Assembly (NCBI GenBank): GCA_934454215.1
Contig: CAKSGG010000123.1
Span: 1-10,232 of the forward strand
DNA length: 10,232 bases
Direction: 5' to 3'
Origin: an uncultured Clostridia bacterium
GTDB lineage: Bacteria; Bacillota; Clostridia; UBA1381
The position numbers and the translations under genes were made by a program. Under the pieces are notes generated by a model. The model did not search any database and was not told where the DNA came from. It saw nothing but the letters and a program-made list of their open reading frames with translations. Position 1 is the stretch's first letter. Each line of letters starts with the position of its first letter. Shown here in pieces: positions 1 through 4,735 of the stretch.

Positions 1-1197
1 GAAAAAATACCGTATCTTCATTCAATATCAATCGGAGTATGGGTAGGTAACGGTTCACGTCACGAGCTATTAAGTGAACACGGAATTTCACATTTTATTG
101 AGCATATGGTTTTCAAGGGTACATACAAGCGGAGCGCAGAAGATATAGCCTCGGAAATCGACGCAATCGGCGGACAAATAAACGCATTTACCGCACGGGA
201 ATATACTTGTTTTTATACAAAAACACTTGATGAACACGCTGAAACTGCTCTTGATATACTATCTGATATAATCTTTAATCCAACACTTTCCGATAAGGAT
301 ATGGCTCTCGAAAGGCAGGTTATAAACGAAGAAATAAGCTTATATGAGGATACCCCCGAGGAACTTGTCTATGATTTGCTGTATGATACAGTATGGCACG
401 GTACATCTATGGGACGTACAATACTCGGAACACCCCAAAGCCTTGAAAGGATTAATCACAATGTAATGCTTTCTTATATGAAAACACACTATACGTCAAA
501 AAATACAGTCATATCGGTTTCGGGTAATTATGACGAGGCTTTGTTTGAACTTTTGGAAAAATATTTCGGCTCAAAGAAACTGCATACAATAAAGCCCGAA
601 ATCCCCTTTGCCCAATATTCTTCAGGTAATATTATTAAGACAAAGGATATAGAACAGGTTCAGCTCGCCGTAGGCTTTAACGGTATAGATATAGACGAAG
701 AAGAAAGTGTCTACAGCCTGCTCGTTTTTAACAACGTATTCGGCTGCGGGATGTCATCGAGATTATTTCAAAACATACGTGAAAAGCGAGGATTGGTTTA
801 CTCTATCGGAGCGGGTCACAGTGCATATATAGGCACGGGTATATTTGATATTTCAGCGGGCACAAGCTCAGCTAATTTAGACCAAGTGTGTGAGCTTATT
901 GCTGAAGAAATTAATAATATAAAGAAAAATAAGCTTTCATTGGGCGAGGTAAACAAAGCGAAAGAACAGCTAAAAGGAAATTATATTTTAAGCTATGAAA
1001 GCACAGGTGCAAGAATGCAGGGTGCCGGACGTTCTTTGCTGCTCGGTAAAAAAATATATACTCAGGAAGAAACAATTAATAAAATTGAATCAGTCACAAT
1101 TGACTCTGTTGCAGATATTATTGATAAGGTTCTCGATACCTCAATGGTATCAACCGCTGCTGTAGGTCCTGTAGATTCAATAAAAAAGCTATTTTAA
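1..1197 (+). CDS. M16 family zinc peptidase (processing-peptidase/YmxG-like), 5' end outside window
   Basis: A metallopeptidase of the pitrilysin/insulinase (M16) family, probably a cytoplasmic peptidase of the single-domain bacterial type. The frame is open from base 1, so the start lies upstream; 398 residues are visible and perhaps about 20 are missing, judged from the roughly 410-420 residues usual for this type. The inverted zinc motif HFIEH is at bases 91-105. The expected third ligand glutamate, 76 residues after the second histidine, is present in a VINEE segment (Glu codon 331-333). The C-terminal half carries the family's substrate-binding Arg/Tyr region, with SSRLFQ (Arg at 760-762) and GLVYSIGAG (Tyr at 799-801). 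All catalytic features are present, so it is probably active. It ends with TAA, and a frame-matched TGA follows at once. No operon partner is visible; the next gene is the separately promoted tRNA operon. The family call is firm; the exact role is not known. Confidence 0.93.
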   Translation, partial: EKIPYLHSISIGVWVGNGSRHELLSEHGISHFIEHMVFKGTYKRSAEDIASEIDAIGGQINAFTAREYTCFYTKTLDEHAETALDILSDIIFNPTLSDKDMALERQVINEEISLYEDTPEELVYDLLYDTVWHGTSMGRTILGTPQSLERINHNVMLSYMKTHYTSKNTVISVSGNYDEALFELLEKYFGSKKLHTIKPEIPFAQYSSGNIIKTKDIEQVQLAVGFNGIDIDEEESVYSLLVFNNVFGCGMSSRLFQNIREKRGLVYSIGAGHSAYIGTGIFDISAGTSSANLDQVCELIAEEINNIKKNKLSLGEVNKAKEQLKGNYILSYESTGARMQGAGRSLLLGKKIYTQEETINKIESVTIDSVADIIDKVLDTSMVSTAAVGPVDSIKKLF

Positions 1198-1234
1198 TGA
1201 GTTATAATCTGTCCGTAAAACGTATAATTTTTGA

Positions 1235-1279
1235 TTTTTTTAATTTTTTTGAAAAAAAATTAAAAAAATTTCAAAAAAA
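1235..1279 (+). promoter_or_regulatory. AT-only palindrome and A-tracts upstream of the tRNA promoter (UP-element-like)
   Basis: Seven T, AA, seven T, then G, eight A, TT, seven A forms an almost perfect AT-only inverted repeat at 1235-1268. A second seven-A tract follows at 1273-1279. The A-tracts fall about 40-60 bases before the expected tRNA operon start, which is where an RNA polymerase alpha-subunit UP element lies. The palindrome could also help end transcription of the upstream peptidase gene, but it has no GC stem, so it is a weak terminator candidate. The position is seen; the function is inferred. Confidence 0.5.
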
Positions 1280-1282
1280 CTC

Positions 1283-1311
1283 TTGACAAATATAAACTTT
1301 ACTGGTATAAT
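1283..1311 (+). promoter_or_regulatory. Consensus promoter of the tRNA operon
   Basis: A perfect -35 box TTGACA (1283-1288), a 17-base spacer and a perfect -10 box TATAAT (1306-1311) match the housekeeping sigma factor consensus exactly. Transcription should begin near 1318, giving a leader of about 23 bases before the first tRNA at 1341. Confidence 0.93.
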
Positions 1312-1340
1312 AGTCAAGTCAGCTAAAGAGCGGACAAGAT

Positions 1341-1414
<74 letters not shown>

Positions 1415-1417
1415 TTT

Positions 1418-1494
1418 GTGTCTGTAGCTCAGTTGGATAGAGCAATTGCCTTCTAAGCAATGGGCCGGGGGTTCGAATCCCTCCAGACACGCCA
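1418..1494 (+). tRNA. tRNA-Arg (anticodon TCT)
   Basis: Complete cloverleaf. The acceptor stem GTGTCTG pairs with CAGACAC (1484-1490), followed by discriminator G and an encoded CCA. The anticodon stem is ATTGC/GCAAT with loop CTTCTAA, giving anticodon TCT at 1452-1454, which reads AGA/AGG codons. The T loop is TTCGAAT. It is second in the operon. Confidence 0.97.
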
Positions 1495-1533
1495 TAAAAT
1501 TTTTAAAGCTTTGTCTTTAGACTTTTATTTTAT
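1495..1533 (+). other. tRNA-Arg/tRNA-His spacer with inverted-repeat ends
   Basis: TAAAAT at 1495-1500 is complementary to ATTTTA at 1527-1532. Extended into the neighbouring mature ends, CCATAAAAT (1492-1500) matches ATTTTATGG (1527-1535) over 9 bases. In the precursor this would draw the 3' end of tRNA-Arg next to the 5' end of tRNA-His, a plausible processing structure. It is AT-rich and its function is not demonstrated. Confidence 0.4.
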
Positions 1534-1534
1534 G

Positions 1535-1611
1535 GTGGGTATAGTTCAGTTGGTTAGAGCGTCAGATTGTGGTCCTGAATGTCGTGGGTTCGAATCCCAC
1601 TACCCACCCCA
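1535..1611 (+). tRNA. tRNA-His (anticodon GTG)
   Basis: Complete cloverleaf. The acceptor stem GTGGGTA pairs with TACCCAC (1601-1607), then C73 and an encoded CCA. The base just upstream, G1534, can pair with C73 and is the expected G-1 of histidine tRNA, so the mature 5' end is probably 1534. The anticodon loop TTGTGGT gives GTG at 1569-1571. The anticodon stem TCAGA/CCTGA has an A-C mismatch at its loop end (A1566 with C1574, positions 31 and 39). It is third in the operon. Confidence 0.96.
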
Positions 1612-1652
1612 CTTTATCAATTAAATTATGTTAGCAAGATTCGCTACTGTAT

Positions 1653-1728
1653 AGGGATATCGCCAAGTCGGTAAGGCACCAGATTTTGATTCTGGCATGC
1701 GTAGGTTCGAGTCCTGCTATCCCTGCCA
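1653..1728 (+). tRNA. tRNA-Gln (anticodon TTG)
   Basis: Complete cloverleaf. The acceptor stem AGGGATA pairs with TATCCCT (1718-1724), then discriminator G and an encoded CCA ending at 1728. The anticodon stem is CCAGA/TCTGG with loop TTTTGAT, giving TTG at 1686-1688. The T arm is GTAGG/CCTGC with loop TTCGAGT. The next tRNA begins at the very next base. Confidence 0.96.
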
Positions 1729-1804
1729 GGGCCATTAGCTCAGTCGGCAGAGCACTTGACTTTTAATCAAGTTGTCCGGGGTTCGAATCTCCGATGGCTC
1801 ACCA
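1729..1804 (+). tRNA. tRNA-Lys (anticodon TTT)
   Basis: Complete cloverleaf. The acceptor stem GGGCCAT pairs with ATGGCTC (1794-1800) with one G-U pair, then discriminator A and an encoded CCA. The anticodon stem is CTTGA/TCAAG with loop CTTTTAA, giving TTT at 1762-1764. The T loop is TTCGAAT. It is last in the operon and starts with no gap after the CCA of tRNA-Gln. The operon terminator follows within 3 bases. Confidence 0.97.
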
Positions 1805-1806
1805 GT

Positions 1807-1843
1807 AAAAAACCGCTTAGACACTATGTTCAAGCGGTTTTTT
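1807..1843 (+). terminator. Rho-independent terminator of the tRNA operon
   Basis: AAAAAACCGCTT (1807-1818) pairs perfectly with AAGCGGTTTTTT (1832-1843) around a 13-base loop, and the descending arm ends in six T. This gives a GC-centred stem plus U-run directly after tRNA-Lys. The flanking A-run means it could also stop transcripts arriving on the minus strand. Confidence 0.93.
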
Positions 1844-2358
1844 CTTTGTCTTGAAATACCTATATTTTTTACTATGACTATCAGAAAGCAGTCAATTAAC
1901 AGCAATGCACAAATGCACAGTATTTGTCGCCTTAGTAAAATTAAATACAGTAATATTCGATATATCAAGTCTGCGGCCTTACAGAATAAATTTTCTGCAA
2001 GCCGCAGCACTGCTTTTAAAAAAATTTTATAATTGTTTTTCTGCAAATTACAGTGAATTTGTAAATATGTATAAAGCCAAAAACGCAAGCAGGCTCGGGT
2101 ATATAATAACCGATATTGCAAAAAAGCGTATTTAAAAGTATACTCCAAAAAATATACAGATATGTTTCATCGAACTATAGGGAAATTACAAGTTAATATC
2201 AAATAATTTACGGAACATTGTCAGGATTAGCAAATCGGTTTGCATCAAATGTTTAAGCAATATATAGAAAATAATAAGAATGAATAAATTTAAAGTAAAG
2301 TTTAGCTATATGCTGTTCCTTTCCTATTTTTTGCCTTTTAAAATAAATTATTCTGTTT
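1844..2358. other. 515-base AT-rich gap without a supportable gene
   Basis: Short open frames exist on both strands, but none has a ribosome site or a recognisable product, and the longest one runs antisense into tRNA-Lys. The main structure is the hairpin at 1971-2007, listed separately. The ten-base string TTTTCTGCAA occurs twice (1991-2000 and 2037-2046), and a small stem GCAAA/TTTGC lies at 2230-2243. No clear promoter or terminator for the minus-strand hydrolase was found here. Confidence 0.6.
1971..2007. repeat. Long imperfect hairpin in the intergenic gap
   Basis: CTGCGGC (1971-1977) pairs with GCCGCAG (2001-2007). TT (1979-1980) pairs with AA (1999-2000), and CAGAA (1982-1986) pairs with TTCTG (1993-1997). 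That makes about 14 pairs around a 6-base loop, with a bulged C and one A-C mismatch. The GC-rich base stands out in an AT-rich gap. No long T-run follows on either strand, so a standard terminator is unlikely. Confidence 0.55.
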
Positions 2359-3237
2359 TTACCACTCGGAAACAAATTCCAATGTTTTTATAAGCGAATC
2401 CGTCCGTGCTTTTCTGCCTTGTTCTTTATTTTTTCCCCTGTCACCTTTAAAAAATTTTACTCTCCGCAATTCAATCGGAATAAACAGATGTCCGCCGTAA
2501 TCATAACTCAGATGCCGATAGGAGTACGAAAAATCACAATCATGCAATCGCCTTACAATCTGTTTTGCCGCAAACTCCGACGGCCACATAATATCCATTT
2601 TAGAAGAAATCAATAAAATAGGACCTGTTATTTTTTCAACTCTTATAACCGCATCAGGCTTAGGATGCTGCACGAGAGGCAAATAAAGGTCATACATGGT
2701 TAATTCCCTCGCCCGAATGCTTTTCCACAGTACACGGTTGAACGGAAATTTCTCCAACCCGTAAGAAGTATAAGGAATTTCTTTTCCGTGAAAGCTCCAA
2801 CTGCTGCCCGACACGAAGGCGATACCTTTTTCCATTGTAAATCCTTGACATACTGTATTAATGGGCGCAACCGCAATCACCGCATTGACAAGCCCCGGCA
2901 AAAGACTGCCTGCCGTAAGCGCCAGCTCCGCTCCTTTTGAAATACCCCACAGTCCTACCTTTTCATATCCCATATCATGTAGCCGCTTTGCCGCCTCCAG
3001 CAAATCAATAGGAATATGAGAAAATTTTTGTGGCAATCCTGCCTCTTTCACATAGGCAAATGCAAGAGTTGTAAGCCCATGAGACCGAAAAACACCCGCT
3101 AACATTCGAGTCAGTTCAAATTTTCCGTCGCTGCCGCTAAAACAAATTAATGCTTTTCCCGGGTATTTATCCTCCTTCGGAACGAATAATTCTCCATGAA
3201 ATCCGTCTGTTTTTACACGATAAATATTTTGTTTCAT
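2359..3237 (-). CDS. Alpha/beta hydrolase, acyl-CoA thioesterase/BAAT C-terminal type
   Basis: A cytoplasmic serine hydrolase of 292 residues resembling the C-terminal catalytic domain of bile acid-CoA:amino acid N-acyltransferase/acyl-CoA thioesterases (BAAT_C). The nucleophile elbow is GISKGAE with Ser100. Asp215 in SSKMDIMWPS and His250 in YGGHLF complete a plausible triad, and the ending LEFVSEW resembles the family C terminus. The N-terminal BAAT domain of the animal enzymes is absent. A basic stretch rich in Lys/Arg (about 256-280) follows the catalytic His. I chose the ATG at 3237 because GGGGGG (3248-3253) lies 10 bases upstream; an earlier in-frame ATG at 3258 has no ribosome site and would itself contain this G-run. 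The gene starts 42 bases after the broken methyltransferase gene and may be read with it. The substrate is unknown; a dienelactone-hydrolase-like esterase is the alternative. Confidence 0.83.
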   Translation of the reverse strand: MKQNIYRVKTDGFHGELFVPKEDKYPGKALICFSGSDGKFELTRMLAGVFRSHGLTTLAFAYVKEAGLPQKFSHIPIDLLEAAKRLHDMGYEKVGLWGISKGAELALTAGSLLPGLVNAVIAVAPINTVCQGFTMEKGIAFVSGSSWSFHGKEIPYTSYGLEKFPFNRVLWKSIRARELTMYDLYLPLVQHPKPDAVIRVEKITGPILLISSKMDIMWPSEFAAKQIVRRLHDCDFSYSYRHLSYDYGGHLFIPIELRRVKFFKGDRGKNKEQGRKARTDSLIKTLEFVSEW

Positions 3238-3279
3238 TTCACATATTCCCCCCTGCATTTGTAATAGTAATAATAAAAT

Positions 3280-4065
3280 TTAATTTTTCCACTCAAAAAC
3301 CGATAACCTGTTATTCAGGTTTCCTATAATTGTACCGAGCAGCTTACTTTTGAAACCGTCCTTCTTCATCTGTTCTGAAAAGCTTGTTTCATTTACAAAT
3401 GAAAGCTTTGAATTAAGTTTAAGCAATTCTTTTCCGCTCTTATCTATTCCCCATCCGAATTTCGCATTCGTATGTTTTACAGTGTCATGTATTTTTTCTT
3501 TCATCATTTTCTGTAGCATAAGCTCTGAAAGAAGAATTCCTTCTTTGAAACTATCTGTTATAATTTTCAAGACATAGGAAACCTGTTCTCTTGGAAAATA
3601 CATAAGCAGTCCCTCAGCCACAACTATAACCTTTTTATCCTTCGGAATACTTTCAGTCCAGCTCTCATCAAGAATATCACAGCCAATCATATGTTCCCAT
3701 GCAGTTTCAGGGTAAAACTTTCGGCGTATATCAATCATGTCCGGGAAATCAATGCTGTACCATTCAATTTTACCGTTATCGACACGTGAAAATCTGTCAT
3801 CCAAGCCGCAGCCAATATTCAATACTGCCGCATCGGGATATAATCCGATATAATTCTTAAGAGTCTCATCAAAAAGTATAGTCCTTGCAACAACACATTC
3901 GTGAGTTATAAGCTTATCAAATTTTTTTGTATCAAACTACAATTCATCAATAATTTTTACTGCCTTATAATCACGAATTACGGCATTTTTTCGTTTTGTT
4001 TCAGTCGCCCTGACTGCAAGCGGTATAAGTGCCGTTACCTCTACATCTCCAAGTTGAAGCTTCAT
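3280..4065 (-). pseudogene. SAM-dependent methyltransferase (leucine carboxyl methyltransferase/LCM family), interrupted by in-frame TAG
   Basis: The frame runs from ATG at 4065 to TAA at 3280-3282, 261 codons, and codon 43 is TAG (3937-3939). Both sides of the stop read as one protein of the LCM-type class I methyltransferase family. Before it are a start like MKLQLGDVEVTALIP and a KAVKIIDEL segment. After it come FDTKKFDK, ECVVARTILFDETLK, the SAM-binding NIGCGLDDRFSRVDNG, IDFPDMIDIRRKF and VVAEGLLMYFPREQV. No frameshift is seen, so a single base change explains the damage. GGAGG (4074-4078) sits 8 bases before the ATG, with a near-perfect promoter further upstream. A downstream TTG at 3822 could only restart inside the SAM motif, giving a probably dead 180-residue fragment. 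A whole-gene product would methylate a small molecule or carboxylate, target unknown. Sequencing error or stop readthrough are the alternatives. Confidence 0.85.
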
Positions 4066-4094
4066 CGTCATAGCCTCCGTATAGTTTTTTCAGT

Positions 4095-4124
4095 ATTATA
4101 GCATAAATAATAATTTTTTGTCAA
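4095..4124 (-). promoter_or_regulatory. Near-consensus promoter of the methyltransferase gene
   Basis: On the minus strand, TTGACA (4124-4119), an 18-base spacer and TATAAT (4100-4095) fit the housekeeping consensus. The -35 box contains the TGA stop codon (4123-4121) of the upstream 72-residue gene, so the two overlap. Transcription would start near 4088, about 10 bases before the GGAGG ribosome site. Confidence 0.88.
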
Positions 4125-4339
4125 GCTTTTGTAATTTTCTTATTCTCAAAAATTACAGTCCGTGCTTTCATTGAAATTTTTTTAACCTCATAGCCGTATT
4201 CAAGCAATTCCTTTTTGTATTTAAGAAAAGAATGGTCTATCGGCACACCCGAAATTTTTTTAATTTCCTCAAATGTCAATGTCAATTGCGGTTTGCCGCT
4301 TTCTTGTATGTACCTCCAAAGTGTATCATATTTACTCAT
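4121..4339 (-). CDS. Small conserved protein, 72 residues (DUF7662-like)
   Basis: A 72-residue soluble protein with no signal peptide or membrane segment. It opens MSKYDTLWRYIQESG and continues TLTFEEIKKISG, then a segment around DHSFLKYKKELLEYGYEVKKI and a final beta-like TVIFEN. From memory this resembles a family of small bacterial proteins that begin MSKYDPL and carry an LTFEEIE helix (DUF7662-like). The conserved Trp-rich centre of that family is replaced here by Phe/Tyr, so the assignment is tentative and the function unknown. The start is well supported: GGAGG (4347-4351) is 7 bases before the ATG at 4339. It lies 41 bases after the broken small gene upstream. Its own promoter is not clear, so it may depend on the one at 4573-4601. 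Its stop codon lies within the -35 box of the next promoter. Confidence 0.78.
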   Translation of the reverse strand: MSKYDTLWRYIQESGKPQLTLTFEEIKKISGVPIDHSFLKYKKELLEYGYEVKKISMKARTVIFENKKITKA

Positions 4340-4380
4340 ATCCCCGCCTCCGTATATAATAACAATCCGACTTATCGTCT

Positions 4381-4554
4381 TTAACTGTTAATGTTTTCAT
4401 TCTCTTTTTCCCATTCGTTTCTCGTAACCGCATAAACAACCGTTTTTTCTTTTTCATCATCAATAAATTCATGAACCTTTTTCATTCCGTTTGCGGCAGC
4501 AACGGTAATCGAGGCGGCATTTTCTCATATAGTTTCGATAATTCTTTTATTCAT
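4381..4554 (-). pseudogene. Small unrecognised gene, 57 codons, interrupted by in-frame TGA
   Basis: The frame runs from ATG at 4554 to TAA at 4381-4383, with TGA (4527-4525) as codon 10. It reads MNKRIIETI, stop, ENAASITVAAANG, MKKVHEFIDDEKEKT, VVYAVTRNEWEKENENINS. Four observations suggest a real former gene: a well-placed ribosome site (GAGG at 4564-4567, 8 bases before ATG), a strong promoter just upstream, an unbroken frame up to the next gene's leader, and a sensible soluble composition ending in a charged helix. I do not recognise the family. One base change from AGA, CGA, TGC, TGT or TGG would create the stop. An internal Met at codon 23 has no good ribosome site. Selenocysteine is unlikely, as there is no supporting sign. 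The gene is too short for ordinary gene callers. Confidence 0.62.
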
Positions 4555-4572
4555 CGCACATTACCTCACATT

Positions 4573-4601
4573 ATTATATTTTAATTTACTTCAAAAGTCA
4601 A
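4573..4601 (-). promoter_or_regulatory. Near-consensus promoter at the head of the minus-strand cluster
   Basis: On the minus strand, TTGACT (4601-4596), a 17-base spacer and TATAAT (4578-4573) sit directly before the broken small gene. The start of transcription would be near 4566, at the ribosome site itself, so the 5' untranslated leader would be only about 12 bases. It diverges from the plus-strand promoter at 4654-4681. Confidence 0.82.
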
Positions 4602-4653
4602 GCGTTACACAATAAATAATTTACATACATTTTACTTCATTGCGGTATCAGAA

Positions 4654-4681
4654 TTTACTTTGAAAAATATATAATTATAAT
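4654..4681 (+). promoter_or_regulatory. Probable promoter of the secreted-protein genes
   Basis: TATAAT (4676-4681) is a perfect -10 box. A weak -35 match TTTACT (4654-4659) lies 16 bases upstream. Transcription would start near 4688, leaving a leader of nearly 50 bases. The weak -35 box suggests that an activator may be needed or that expression is modest. Confidence 0.6.
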
Positions 4682-4705
4682 GCAGTTACATAATAGCTGA
4701 ATTAC

Positions 4706-4716
4706 TTGCACTGCAA
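4706..4716. promoter_or_regulatory. Palindrome TTGCACTGCAA in the leader of the secreted-protein gene
   Basis: A perfect 5-base inverted repeat around a central C lies between the presumed transcription start and the ribosome site. TGCAGT (4681-4686) is also complementary to ACTGCA (4710-4715). It could be a repressor site or a small leader hairpin. The symmetry is seen; any function is a guess. Confidence 0.25.
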
Positions 4717-4735
4717 TCAGAAAGGAATGAATTTT

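Noticed and set aside
1729..1843. tRNA-Lys 3' end as an integration site for a mobile element
   Set aside because: No integrase gene and no repeat of the tRNA 3' end were seen downstream within the window.
1772..2135. Two short overlapping plus-strand frames after the tRNA operon
   Set aside because: One starts inside tRNA-Lys and crosses the terminator. The other has no ribosome site and no recognisable product.
1735..2148. 137-codon minus-strand open frame
   Set aside because: Its C-terminal part is the antisense reading of tRNA-Lys, a well-known source of false proteins. There is no ribosome site and no recognisable domain.
3937..3939. TAG as pyrrolysine
   Set aside because: The family is not one of the methylamine methyltransferases that use pyrrolysine, the site is far from the SAM motif, and no pyl gene is visible. 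A nonsense mutation is simpler.
3350..4101. Plus-strand frames opposite the methyltransferase gene
   Set aside because: They are antisense shadows of the methyltransferase reading frame, with no ribosome sites.
4525..4527. TGA as selenocysteine or as a sense codon in a variant genetic code
   Set aside because: Trp is encoded by TGG throughout, TGA ends the neighbouring 72-residue gene, and no downstream selenocysteine element could be recognised.
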